From Sporocytophaga sp. (GTDB lineage Bacteria; Bacteroidota; Bacteroidia; Cytophagales; Cytophagaceae), in assembly GCF_017745095.1 (NCBI RefSeq), contig NZ_JAGHZZ010000017.1, forward strand, positions 1-64,000: 64,000 nt of DNA, in the 5' to 3' direction. How positions within the stretch are numbered: position 1 is the stretch's first letter; each line of letters starts with the position of its first letter. Made by a program: the position numbers and the translations under genes. The notes under the pieces were generated by a model. It saw only the letters and a list, made by a program, of their open reading frames with translations. It did not search any database and was not told the origin of the DNA. Shown here piece after piece: positions 1-8,635 of the stretch.

Positions 1-679
1 GAGCTGTCCTAATAATGGGAAGGTTACATTTGAAATTATCAATTATTGTCTCGACAATTTTGAGGTTAGATAACTTCTCCTTTCTGCCTGTCTTTGAATT
101 AGAGTTTTCATTTAAATTATTGATTATAGTGTCAATATTGCCGTAGTTATAAATATTTACAATCTGTTCTTTTCTATCTTCTTCTAATAATTCTAAATTT
201 CTCTTATTAAGCTCCATCTTATTGAATACTGGAAGGTTAAACAGAATTTCATTAAGGTAAATTTCAGCCTCATCTTTAAGTGAACAAATTCCAATATAAA
301 ACCATTTAAAGTAATCATAATCGAGATTAAACTTGGGCTTAATCTCTTGCTGCCAATTAATATATTCCTTGTATTTCAGTTTAAGATCTTTATCAATATT
401 AGAAGTATCAATCTTATATTTTTTAGTTATGATTAGAAATTCTTCGCGAAATCTAAACCAATATAAAAATTTACTATTTCCATCTATTTGCTCAAGATTA
501 GTTTCTATTTGTTCTATTCCTTTTATTAAAATATTGTCATGAAGATAACTTCTCAATTCATATTGAGATACATGGTAAGCTTCTTTAATATCCGGCCTTG
601 TAAGATACCTTCCCCAGCAAGCATCATCATATAAGTTCCAGTAATCATACCAATCCTTTAAGTCTAGCTCTTCTGTCAT
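1..679 (-). CDS. Hypothetical protein, 3' end cut off by the window edge
   Basis: The minus strand is open from an ATG at 679 to the window edge, at least 226 codons without a stop, so this is the N-terminal part of a longer gene. The protein is rich in Trp, Tyr, Asp, Glu and Lys. It starts with an acidic, aromatic stretch (MTEELDLKDWYDYW) and has no signal peptide or membrane segment, so it is probably a cytosolic, mostly helical protein. I do not recognise the family. No shorter plus-strand frame in the region is convincing. The reality of the frame is fairly secure from its length in AT-rich DNA; its function is unknown. Confidence 0.7.
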   Translation of the reverse strand, partial: MTEELDLKDWYDYWNLYDDACWGRYLTRPDIKEAYHVSQYELRSYLHDNILIKGIEQIETNLEQIDGNSKFLYWFRFREEFLIITKKYKIDTSNIDKDLKLKYKEYINWQQEIKPKFNLDYDYFKWFYIGICSLKDEAEIYLNEILFNLPVFNKMELNKRNLELLEEDRKEQIVNIYNYGNIDTIINNLNENSNSKTGRKEKLSNLKIVETIIDNFKCNLPIIRTA

Positions 680-753
680 CTTTATTAGTTAATCTTCTTT
701 GAGGAAATCTTTTCTCTTTTTCAGAGGAAATTTAAATATTGGGCTTAATAGCT

Positions 754-772
754 AGACCTTTACTTAAGGTCT
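754..772 (-). terminator. Short hairpin downstream of the 784-1449 lipoprotein gene
   Basis: AGACCTT (754-760) pairs with AAGGTCT (766-772) across a five-base loop, just past the minus-strand stop at 784. There is no clear T-run after it on the minus strand, so it is only a weak terminator candidate. Confidence 0.35.
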
Positions 773-783
773 TCAACATTAAA

Positions 784-1449
784 CTATTTATTTTTTGTCG
801 CCGTCGTAAAATTTTTGTTTTCGCTATTATAAAATTCAAGCTCACCAGCCGCATTTAATATGAAATATTCACCATTATAGCCACTTGCTTTGTAATCGTA
901 ACGGATACCTTTTTTTACTTTCTGTTCTTTAAGCTCTTCGTCAGAAGTCCCTCCGCTTTTAAATATTGTCTTAATGAAAATCTTGTTGTTATTTTTGTAA
1001 ATAATATAATTGGATGATGTGTATTGCTCTTCACGCCATTTCCCAATTATCTCTTCATCAATAACTGCGTCTGAAATTTTGTTAGCGTTTTGGTCTTCCA
1101 GAACTGATGAACCAATTATCTGAATATCTAAGTCTGGGTCAAAGTGGCTTATTGCCCAAGCTCCAGAACCGCTTTTCATTCCTGGTAATAAATAGAAAAT
1201 ATAAAATCTACGTTGTTTGGGTTTTGATGAGAATAATTTATCTGCAAGTGAGGCAATTTGTTCAATAGTTATTTTCTTGTTAATTTCTATTGTCAGTTGA
1301 TTTTTTTCAAGTGCTTCATCACTATTGTCTTCAATTACTTTATAAGTAAAGTCGTCAGGTAAAGCTTCTTTTTTATATTTACCAATAGTGCTGTCACATG
1401 AAGTTAAAAATGAAATTATAGCTACTGTTATTAAGAATAATTTTTTCAT
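784..1449 (-). CDS. Hypothetical lipoprotein
   Basis: This 221-residue protein begins with a type II signal peptide: a Lys pair, a hydrophobic core and the lipobox LTSC at residues 15-18. It should be lipidated on Cys18 and held in the inner or outer membrane. The rest is hydrophilic with no membrane segment, and carries an acidic and Lys-rich body. The C-terminal part (YDYKASGYNGEYFILN, LEFYN) could be beta-stranded. I recognise no enzyme motif. It stands alone: the partial gene to its left has its own start 100 bp away, and the gene to the right is divergent. Confidence 0.7.
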   Translation of the reverse strand: MKKLFLITVAIISFLTSCDSTIGKYKKEALPDDFTYKVIEDNSDEALEKNQLTIEINKKITIEQIASLADKLFSSKPKQRRFYIFYLLPGMKSGSGAWAISHFDPDLDIQIIGSSVLEDQNANKISDAVIDEEIIGKWREEQYTSSNYIIYKNNNKIFIKTIFKSGGTSDEELKEQKVKKGIRYDYKASGYNGEYFILNAAGELEFYNSENKNFTTATKNK

Positions 1450-1537
1450 CTGATTGGTTGTTGTTCTAAAATTGACCTCTAAAAGTATATGGATAATTTA
1501 TCCAAATTATTCAAATTTTAGCAATGTTCAAACCTCC

Positions 1538-1594
1538 GCTGGTTCAAGCGTCCGCTTAAAAATAATAGGTCCAAGCGAGGACGCTTGAACCAGC
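1538..1594. repeat. Long inverted repeat in an intergenic region
   Basis: GCTGGTTCAAGCGTCC (1538-1553) has a perfect 16-base reverse complement at 1579-1594. Inside it, GCTT (1554-1557) can also pair with AAGC (1573-1576), leaving a 15-base loop. There is no T-run on either side, so it resembles a dispersed palindromic element more than a terminator. It sits between divergently transcribed genes (1449 and 1871). The rest of the 1450-1870 gap holds nothing I recognise. Confidence 0.75.
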
Positions 1595-1870
1595 AGTTGT
1601 CTTTATTTCAAGTTCCTCTTTCCTTGAAAATTAGTTAAGCAAATGGTTAATAACACATTATATCTGATAATAGGATTTGTTGTTGTTTAATAAGAATACT
1701 GATTGTCTTCATTTTTAAAGGTTTAAAGATTTATAGAATTTGTAGATCCCAATATCTGCACCATGTTGAATTGATAAAAATGACTAATATTGGCTATTGC
1801 CTTCAGGGATGGTCGTGAATATTTTTGAGATGAGTTTCCTTAAATCAACAAGAATAAACATTTAAGTCAC

Positions 1871-3712
1871 ATGAAAAAACTACTACTGGCTCTTTGCTTT
1901 TGCCTTTCTCTTTCATTTTACTCTACTTTTGCTTTTGATATAGGAAATGCTACTTCCGATATACCAGACGTTATTTATCCCGGCGAAGCATTTGATATGG
2001 ACTGGGGCGCTGGTTTATTTACCCATGTGGGTGAAACACAACCTGCTTTGACTATTAAATGTAATTTCTATTTATCTAAAGATGCAATACTGGATAATGG
2101 AGATGCTTTTTTGGCTAGCTCGTCAGTAAATACTACTCCGACAACAGGTTCATTCGGGAAAGCTGTATATGGTGTTCTGGTGACACCTGAAATGAATTTC
2201 CCTGCCGGTAAATGTTATTTTATTATGTCTGTAGATCCGGACAATCAGATCACAGAAGAAGATAAAAAGAATAATGTTAAAGCCTATGAAGTAATTATAG
2301 GAAACAGAAATCCCGACCTGGCTATGCTGTCTGTGAATCTTGGAACCTCAGACAAGAGCGGTGTTTTAAATATAAAGACTGCGATCATTAACCCAAGTGA
2401 TTCACCTTTTTCTTCGTTCAGATATGTGATCAGATTAGCCTCAACAGAAGCAAACCTGGCTACACCATTGGTTGAGAAAATTTATGATAACAAAGAGTTT
2501 AAGAACGTATCAACGCCAATGGTATTTGATAACTCTTTAACATTGCCAACATCTCTGGATCTTAATAGCCCTTTTTATGTGTCTGTTACTATAGAGACTA
2601 CTGTTCCCGCAGATCAGGGGAGTTTGAATAATACAATAGTAAAACAAGTTGTTTGGAGCCAGCTTCAACCCCTTGTCTTTTATGCAGAAAAAATTCTGAT
2701 GACAAACAGAAATGATTCGTTAAGGACCTGCAATGTTCAAATCTTTGATGATGGAAGTGAAGCCGCTAATTATTCTCCCAATATTAACAGTACAATAAGG
2801 ATTTTCCCTGCAGAACCGAATTCAATAGCTATGATTACTTTGAAAAAATCAAATTATGGCCTTTTTGCATATAATGATTATATACAATTTATAAATCCGG
2901 ATGACAAGGCGATCATTGGTCAGTTATATCAGAGCGATGCTTATTCTCTCCCGAAATCATATGTGTCTTCATCTAAAGATGGAAGTATTATTGTGAAATT
3001 CATCAGTGATGGTTATAATCAGAATACAGGTTTTGAGATGACTGCAAGCTGTCTGGACACAACTGGTATTTATAAATTAAAATACAAGCAGATTAACTCC
3101 ATTACAACATGTAATAAGCTTATTACAGATAATGGATTTTTAGGAAGCTATCAGGCAAACTCAGATGATCAACTAACTATTTATCCTGAGCAGGCTGGCC
3201 AAAAGGTTATGCTTTCATTTACCGAGTTTTATACCGAGAGCTACGATTATTTAAGTGTTTATAATGGAAACTCGAATGTGGCAGCATCATTAATTAAAAA
3301 ATTATCTGGTAGTACTATGCCTGCCAATATTACTTCCACAGCAGCAGATGGGTCTCTTACCTTATTTTTTCATAGTGATTATAGTGGAAATTATTCCGGA
3401 TTCTCAGTAAATACCACTTGCACTGCTGTAACGTCTATAGATGGTTCTGCTGAAAAAGAGTTTTTAGGAAGTTCGTTACAGATTAATCCCAATCCGAATA
3501 ACGGTAATTTCAGATTGTCTGTAAAAGATGGGCAAAATCTGAGTGCTGCTACAATTACTGTTTTAGATGTTAAAGGACAGGAGTTATATCACTCAGTACA
3601 AAGCATCGATAGTCCGTTTAATTTAAAATCAGTCATCCAGCCAGGATTTTATATAATTAAAATTGAGACTCCGGAGAATGGCGTGAATTTTCAAAGGTTT
3701 ATAGTTGAGTAA
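1871..3712 (+). CDS. T9SS-exported protein with CARDB-like and CUB-like domains
   Basis: The 613-residue product has a Sec signal peptide (about residues 1-21, ending FAF). A CARDB-like adhesion segment begins near NPDLAMLSVNL, about residue 148. Two CUB-like modules follow, each with an early Cys and a YDYLSVYNG or YNDYIQF core; the second runs from TTCNKL to VNTTC. The last 80 residues form a type A T9SS sorting domain with INPNPNNGNF, a VLDVKGQELY strand and a PGFYIIKIET ending. It should therefore cross the outer membrane through T9SS and be attached to the surface or released. No catalytic motif is visible; adhesion or glycan binding is an inference. It is monocistronic, with repeats directly downstream. 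Confidence 0.85.
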   Translation: MKKLLLALCFCLSLSFYSTFAFDIGNATSDIPDVIYPGEAFDMDWGAGLFTHVGETQPALTIKCNFYLSKDAILDNGDAFLASSSVNTTPTTGSFGKAVYGVLVTPEMNFPAGKCYFIMSVDPDNQITEEDKKNNVKAYEVIIGNRNPDLAMLSVNLGTSDKSGVLNIKTAIINPSDSPFSSFRYVIRLASTEANLATPLVEKIYDNKEFKNVSTPMVFDNSLTLPTSLDLNSPFYVSVTIETTVPADQGSLNNTIVKQVVWSQLQPLVFYAEKILMTNRNDSLRTCNVQIFDDGSEAANYSPNINSTIRIFPAEPNSIAMITLKKSNYGLFAYNDYIQFINPDDKAIIGQLYQSDAYSLPKSYVSSSKDGSIIVKFISDGYNQNTGFEMTASCLDTTGIYKLKYKQINSITTCNKLITDNGFLGSYQANSDDQLTIYPEQAGQKVMLSFTEFYTESYDYLSVYNGNSNVAASLIKKLSGSTMPANITSTAADGSLTLFFHSDYSGNYSGFSVNTTCTAVTSIDGSAEKEFLGSSLQINPNPNNGNFRLSVKDGQNLSAATITVLDVKGQELYHSVQSIDSPFNLKSVIQPGFYIIKIETPENGVNFQRFIVE

Positions 3713-3718
3713 ATGTTG

Positions 3719-3743
3719 TATAGACGCCATGTCTGACGTCTGT
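3719..3743. repeat. Degenerate copy of a GACGCC palindromic repeat
   Basis: TAGACGCCATG followed by TGACGTCT resembles the perfect palindrome at 3830-3855 but has lost part of its symmetry. It begins six bases after the stop codon of the T9SS protein gene. The two copies, about 100 bp apart, bracket a short non-coding segment between convergent genes. Confidence 0.5.
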
Positions 3744-3829
3744 CTTTCCACCACGTGTGGGCCTTGCGATTTTTTATACACATCATTTCTTTATTGATTT
3801 GTTATGATGTTTTTTGTAATCACAATTTG

Positions 3830-3855
3830 TAGAGACGCCATACATGGCGTCTCTA
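3830..3855. repeat. Perfect palindromic repeat (REP-like) beside dinB
   Basis: TAGAGACGCCAT (3830-3841) and ATGGCGTCTCTA (3844-3855) are perfect 12-base arms around a two-base centre. GAGACGC-type palindromes like this are common dispersed intergenic repeats in Bacteroidota and cyanobacteria. It lies 3 bp beyond the dinB stop codon and could also end transcription, though it lacks a T-run. Confidence 0.75.
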
Positions 3856-3858
3856 TAA

Positions 3859-5007
3859 TCACACCGCCCGTCCCACCTTATCTTCACCAAATTTATACCT
3901 GATCTTATCCATTGCCTGATACAGGTTGATCTTCTTTGCTGAATCTTCGAAAAGACTGATCTGGTAATTGCCATGTACCAGATGGCTCAAGCGTACACCT
4001 ACCAGCCTGATCAGCATTCTTCGGTTATAGAGACTGTCAAACAATTCTTTTATATGTTGCATCAGTACTTCGTCGGAAGCAGTGTAGGGGATGCTTTTCT
4101 GTTTGGTACAAGTGTCAAAGTTAGAATAGCGAAGCTTTAAGGTGATGCAGCCAGTAAGCCAGCCTTCCTTTCTCAGGCTGAAGCAAAGTTCTTCTACCAT
4201 TTTAAGAATAACCGAACGAATCATCTTCACATCAATCGTATCTGCTTCAAAGGTTGTCTCAGTAGACACAGATTTACGTTCGGAGTAAGGCTCTACAGGT
4301 GTATGGTCTATAGCATTAGCCCTTTGCCAGAGGACGATTCCGTTCTTTCCCAGAAGAGAGTGCATGACCTCCATTGGCATGTTGCTTAATGTTTTCACAT
4401 CTACTATGCCAAGACTGTTGAGGTATTGTGTTGTTTTTTCACCTACCATGGGGATCTTGGAAACAGGCATAGGAGCGATGAAACCCTTCTCAGTGCCGAA
4501 TGGTACTTCTTTAGCCCCGTTGGGCTTGCCTTCTCCGGTAGCTATTTTGGAAATAGTTTTATTAACAGACAAGCCAAAAGAAATAGGTAGCCCGGATTGC
4601 TTCATGATACGTTGCTTCAGTTCTGTTGTCCACTTGTAACAGCCGAAAAAGCGGTCCATGCCAGATACATCAAGATAGAACTCATCGACCGAGGCTTTCT
4701 CAAGAACAGGAGCACTCTCTGCTATGATTTCTGTAATCTCATTGGAGTATCTGCTATACTTTTCCATGTCTCCACGTATCCATATAGCCTGAGGACACAG
4801 CCTTCTGGCCATCTTGCTGCTCATGGCAGAGTGTACTCCGAATTTTCTTGCTTCATAAGAACAAGAAGCCACCACGCCCCGGTCGCCCGAACCGCCTATG
4901 ATGACAGGCTTTCCTTTAAGTTCTTTATTTTCCTTGCACTCCACGGAGACAAAGAAAGAATCCAGGTCCATGTGTACGATGGTTCTGTTAGGATCATTGA
5001 TGTTCAC
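3859..5007 (-). CDS. dinB: DNA polymerase IV (Y-family translesion polymerase)
   Basis: The 382-residue protein has the Y-family catalytic motifs: MDLDSFFVSVE near residue 13, YEARKFGVHSAM, and ASVDEFYLDVSG near residue 104, which supplies the acidic metal ligands. Thumb helix-hairpin-helix and little-finger regions follow, and QISLFED near the C-terminus fits a beta-clamp-binding motif. It copies past damaged template bases at low fidelity. The start is a GTG at 5007, supported by an AAGGAGGT Shine-Dalgarno sequence five bases upstream; the next Met (residue 13) is inside the first catalytic motif. It overlaps the end of the upstream polymerase gene by 14 bp, so the two are probably translationally coupled. 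Confidence 0.93.
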   Translation of the reverse strand: MNINDPNRTIVHMDLDSFFVSVECKENKELKGKPVIIGGSGDRGVVASCSYEARKFGVHSAMSSKMARRLCPQAIWIRGDMEKYSRYSNEITEIIAESAPVLEKASVDEFYLDVSGMDRFFGCYKWTTELKQRIMKQSGLPISFGLSVNKTISKIATGEGKPNGAKEVPFGTEKGFIAPMPVSKIPMVGEKTTQYLNSLGIVDVKTLSNMPMEVMHSLLGKNGIVLWQRANAIDHTPVEPYSERKSVSTETTFEADTIDVKMIRSVILKMVEELCFSLRKEGWLTGCITLKLRYSNFDTCTKQKSIPYTASDEVLMQHIKELFDSLYNRRMLIRLVGVRLSHLVHGNYQISLFEDSAKKINLYQAMDKIRYKFGEDKVGRAV

Positions 5008-7942
5008 GTATTACCTCCTTTTTTACCATAGGTAGTTTTTGCATGTAATTTACTTCCAGGCTCGGATAGCCGAATTCCACGGTTACCTTTCCTTTCAGCA
5101 TGTAGAAGCCTTGCCCTTTGAGAGGATATCTTTGCAGGGAAGGAGGAAAATGTATGGTGTCAAGGCTTTTGCCTTTTTTGTCTATAAAATGCATAAAAGA
5201 CATCAGCTCATTTCTGACCGTATACAAGTCTTTGGTTGCAATAAAATAGCCAAGCATCGATACTTGCTTGCCGGTATGCTGCAGCATTTCATCTGCGGAA
5301 ATATCTCCCGTATAATTTTGAGGCAAAAGATCAAAAGGCATACACAACGGAAAGCCCAGTATCTCAAACTGATCAAAAGCATCTTCATAGCTAAAACTGC
5401 TTAGAGGCGGAAGCACAAGTTCTTTCCGTTCAAGTTGAAACAGTTCGGGGCCGGGAACTTTGCTTTTGCTCTTACTGAAATGTAGCGCAGCATCCATGAG
5501 CAGAACCTTTTTAGTTTTGCCTGTAAAACGAAACGAGCCGATACGGATCAAAATATTGAGTTGCTCCAGAGACAGAGGAATGCGTTTGATAAAATCATAG
5601 AGATCTCTGTATGGCCCGTTTGTCTCGCGCTCCAGAGGAATAGCCTGCCCGATCTTTTGTTCAAAATCTCTCAGGTGAATAAAGCCAGTATAGATTTTAT
5701 TGCCTATAATGGTTGTATAATAATCGCTATTATTCACACAAGGAGCTTCAGTTTCCGCTCCGGACATGCGGGCTTCATGGAAGTAAAACTCAGTAGAATA
5801 AAAGCCACCGAAGTTGTTGATAACCGCAGTCATGAATTCCTTCGGGTAATATGTTTTAAGATAAAGGCTTTCATAGCTTTCCACAGCAAAACTTGCAGAG
5901 TGAGCTTTGCAGAAGCTATAACCGGAAAAGCTCTGTATCTGTCTCCATAGCTCGTTGGAGAAATCATCAGGGTGACCTTGCTTTCTGCAGGAGTCGATAA
6001 AGTTACGCTTTACCTTGTCCATTTCTTCCTTGCCTTTGTATTTGCCGGACATAGCCCTTCTGAGCAGATCGGCTTCTCCAAGATCAAGTCCAGCAATGTA
6101 GTGCGCCACTTTGATCACATCTTCCTGATAAACCATCACGCCAAAGGTTTCCTTCAGCATCTCCTCCATGAGAGGATGTAGGTATTGAATAGTCTCCGGC
6201 TGATGAAAGCGTTTGATATATTCATTCATCATGCCAGACTGCGCCACGCCAGGACGAATGATGGAAGAAGCAGCAACCAGCGTTTTATAATCCTGACAGC
6301 GAAGCTTTTTGAGCAGCATTCTCATCGCAGGAGATTCTATATAAAAGCAGCCTATTGTATTACCTGTCTTTATATTGTCTCTTACCTTAGGATCTTCTTT
6401 GATCTTTTCAAAATTCACTTCTACAGTCTGTCCTGTATTTTGCTTTACAAGAGAAATAGCATCTTTAATATGGCCCAATCCACGCTGACTGAGGATGTCA
6501 TATTTATGTAGTCCCATATCTTCTGCCGCCCACATATCGAAGTGTGTGATAGGGAAGTTCTTAGGCGGAAGATCAGTGGCTGTATAATAATTGATTTCCT
6601 TTTCCGAAATAAGAATTCCGCCTGCATGGATAGAAAGATAATTAGGGAAATCTTCCATGAGTTTTCCATAATGAAACATCGTCTTCACGATTTGATCCTT
6701 ATCCTTCAGTTTGGAAGGATCGTGCAGCGTGAGAATATTATCTATCTCTGGTTTGGGCAATCCGAAAACTTTGCCGAGTTCTCTTATAATGGATTTGCCC
6801 CGGAAGGTACTGTAAGTTGCAAGTAATGCAGTATGCTCATTACCATACCTTTTGAATACATAGTCGGTGACATCATCGCGGTCTCTCCAGGAGAAGTCGA
6901 TATCAAAGTCCGGCGGAGAGGTACGGTGAGGGTTGAGGAACCGCTCAAAATAAAGATCAAGTTCGATAGGATCTACTTCGGTGATGCCCAGGCAATAAGC
7001 GATGATGCTGTTGGCCCCGCTGCCACGGCCCACGAAGCTGAAGTTTCTGTTCTTGGCATAACGCAGGATGTCCCAGGTGATCAGGAAGTAAGCATTAAAG
7101 CCCAGCCGGTCAATGACCTCCAGTTCTTTCTTTACACGTTCCTGAACAGCTTTATTATTCCTTCGATAGCGGTGTTTGAGACCATCCAGAGCTAGTTTCT
7201 CGAGCAACAGTTTGTCATCATAAAGATTACCTGTAAAGGTTTTACGGCTTTTGTTTTTATCATCAAAGTGTATGGAGCAGGAGTCTGCCAGATCCATGGT
7301 GTTCTTGATGATTTTCTGGAAGCGGCCATAAGCCCCAAACAATTGATCAGCAGGTAGCATGATCTCATCTTGCATGGCCTGTTCTTCCATCGTAAGCTTG
7401 CTCAATAGCGTGTTTTTGCTGACGGCCCTGAGTAATCTGTGCAGATTGTATCCCTGCTTACTTTTGAAAGTAACAGGATGGAGCATCACCATTTTATGCT
7501 GTTGCTTGTTCAGGTCAGAGAAGGGAATGCGGCTGAGTTCCGGAATGCGGATTCCAAGCCATTCGTTATCTCTCAGAGCTTCAGGTTCTTTTTTGCCCAG
7601 AGGGTATATAATATAGGCGTCATTCATTTCAGGGGCATGGGCGGGTAATGCCTTTTTGCGCATGTTATGAATGGAAAGCAGCTTGTTAAGTTCTCTAAAA
7701 CCTTCGTTGTTTTTTGCTATTCCGATGAAGAGCAGTTCATCTCCGTTTCGGAATTCAATTCCGACAATGGGTTTAATTCCTTTTTCCTGACAGGTTCTGA
7801 CAAATTCAAAAGTGGCAGAAGTGTTATTGATGTCCGTAAGTGCAAGAACATCAGCACGTTTTTCACAGGCTTCTTCCACCAGCTCTTTTACGGAAAGCGT
7901 CCCGTACCTCATCGAATAGAAGCTATGACAGTTTAAATACAT
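4994..7942 (-). CDS. dnaE2: Error-prone DNA polymerase III alpha subunit (DnaE2-like)
   Basis: This C-family polymerase (982 residues from the chosen start) has an N-terminal PHP-like domain, a palm with the catalytic acidic motif PDFDIDFSW, fingers with YQEDVIKVAHYIAG and YSFCKAHSASFAV, and a C-terminal OB-like region. It is shorter than a replicative DnaE and lacks the tau-binding tail, as in the DnaE2 class. The PHP site looks degenerate: NCHSFYS and TDINN replace the usual HxH and TDH, so proofreading through PHP metals is unlikely. An upstream ATG at 7963 exists, but family members start at MYLNCHS (7942), and a possible -7 box at 7961-7969 would leave the earlier ATG untranscribed. It pairs with dinB downstream. 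No imuA or lexA is nearby. Confidence 0.9.
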   Translation of the reverse strand: MYLNCHSFYSMRYGTLSVKELVEEACEKRADVLALTDINNTSATFEFVRTCQEKGIKPIVGIEFRNGDELLFIGIAKNNEGFRELNKLLSIHNMRKKALPAHAPEMNDAYIIYPLGKKEPEALRDNEWLGIRIPELSRIPFSDLNKQQHKMVMLHPVTFKSKQGYNLHRLLRAVSKNTLLSKLTMEEQAMQDEIMLPADQLFGAYGRFQKIIKNTMDLADSCSIHFDDKNKSRKTFTGNLYDDKLLLEKLALDGLKHRYRRNNKAVQERVKKELEVIDRLGFNAYFLITWDILRYAKNRNFSFVGRGSGANSIIAYCLGITEVDPIELDLYFERFLNPHRTSPPDFDIDFSWRDRDDVTDYVFKRYGNEHTALLATYSTFRGKSIIRELGKVFGLPKPEIDNILTLHDPSKLKDKDQIVKTMFHYGKLMEDFPNYLSIHAGGILISEKEINYYTATDLPPKNFPITHFDMWAAEDMGLHKYDILSQRGLGHIKDAISLVKQNTGQTVEVNFEKIKEDPKVRDNIKTGNTIGCFYIESPAMRMLLKKLRCQDYKTLVAASSIIRPGVAQSGMMNEYIKRFHQPETIQYLHPLMEEMLKETFGVMVYQEDVIKVAHYIAGLDLGEADLLRRAMSGKYKGKEEMDKVKRNFIDSCRKQGHPDDFSNELWRQIQSFSGYSFCKAHSASFAVESYESLYLKTYYPKEFMTAVINNFGGFYSTEFYFHEARMSGAETEAPCVNNSDYYTTIIGNKIYTGFIHLRDFEQKIGQAIPLERETNGPYRDLYDFIKRIPLSLEQLNILIRIGSFRFTGKTKKVLLMDAALHFSKSKSKVPGPELFQLERKELVLPPLSSFSYEDAFDQFEILGFPLCMPFDLLPQNYTGDISADEMLQHTGKQVSMLGYFIATKDLYTVRNELMSFMHFIDKKGKSLDTIHFPPSLQRYPLKGQGFYMLKGKVTVEFGYPSLEVNYMQKLPMVKKEVIREHQ
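5013..5020 (-). promoter_or_regulatory. Strong Shine-Dalgarno sequence for the dinB GTG start
   Basis: On the minus strand AAGGAGGT lies five bases before the GTG at 5007, inside the last codons of the dnaE2-like gene. Full Shine-Dalgarno sequences are unusual in Bacteroidota, whose translation rarely relies on them. It decides the start and supports coupled translation. Confidence 0.75.
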
Positions 7943-8266
7943 TATTACTAATTTTATTGCCAAATATTACTAAAAAAACGGTCAATTGCTAAAATTGTTA
8001 GCTTAATTCGGTGAAATAGTTTGGGGGATTGACGAAGAGGATTTTGGTCTGATTTGAGGATTGGAGATGGGAAATAAGAGGCTGTAAAATAAAATGATAG
8101 GAAATGGAATGGAAGAAACTAAATTAAGCGGGAAAAAGTAAAAACTTCATATTTGTAAATGCAGTATGGAGTAGGAACTAGGAGGTGGCAGGTATTATGA
8201 TTATATTAAACGAAGTAAGTTTCATAATATAGACCTCCAGAATTTTGATAAAGAAAGTTTTAATTA

Positions 8267-8629
8267 ATGAATACCAAACATTCCAAACTTTACTACACTG
8301 TTTTTGCGATAGTTGTCCTCTATAGCTTTTTTTCAGTAATAGCGCTCAGTACTCAGATGGGAGGCTCTTGTAATGCAGGAGTTCTGTTGATATTCTTTGG
8401 CCCCATATTTATATTTTCTGCACTGTTTCAGCTTTTCTCTTTTTATATAATAAACAAAAAACAAAAGCGAATGCCATTGTTAGAGCTGGCTCAGATCATT
8501 ATGTCCGGAGCATGGCTATCTTTTGCAATTGGGATAGCGGGCGATAGTTTGTCCGGAGTCATTGTACTTTTAGGTCCGTTTTTACTTTTATGTCTTGCGA
8601 CAACAGGTTTTGTTTTTAAGTTTAAATAA
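8267..8629 (+). CDS. Small integral membrane protein, unknown function
   Basis: The 120-residue product is almost all hydrophobic and has about four membrane segments: roughly 9-28, 35-62 (possibly one long or two), 72-92 and 97-118. A short basic loop (NKKQKRM, near residue 65) fits the cytoplasmic side. I recognise no family. Its stop is six bases before the TTG start of the VanW-domain gene, so the two are probably co-transcribed and may act together at the envelope. The roughly 300 bp upstream, back to the polymerase gene, shows no other feature. Confidence 0.7.
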   Translation: MNTKHSKLYYTVFAIVVLYSFFSVIALSTQMGGSCNAGVLLIFFGPIFIFSALFQLFSFYIINKKQKRMPLLELAQIIMSGAWLSFAIGIAGDSLSGVIVLLGPFLLLCLATTGFVFKFK

Positions 8630-8635
8630 GTTGCA

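Noticed and set aside
3783-3974. 63-codon minus-strand open frame overlapping the end of dinB
   Set aside because: It runs through the palindromic repeat and overlaps dinB in another frame, and its composition (basic, no pattern) does not look like a protein.
5039-7936. Many plus-strand open frames of 60-130 codons opposite the polymerase genes
   Set aside because: All are antisense to well-supported dnaE2 and dinB; the higher G+C of this region lengthens chance frames.
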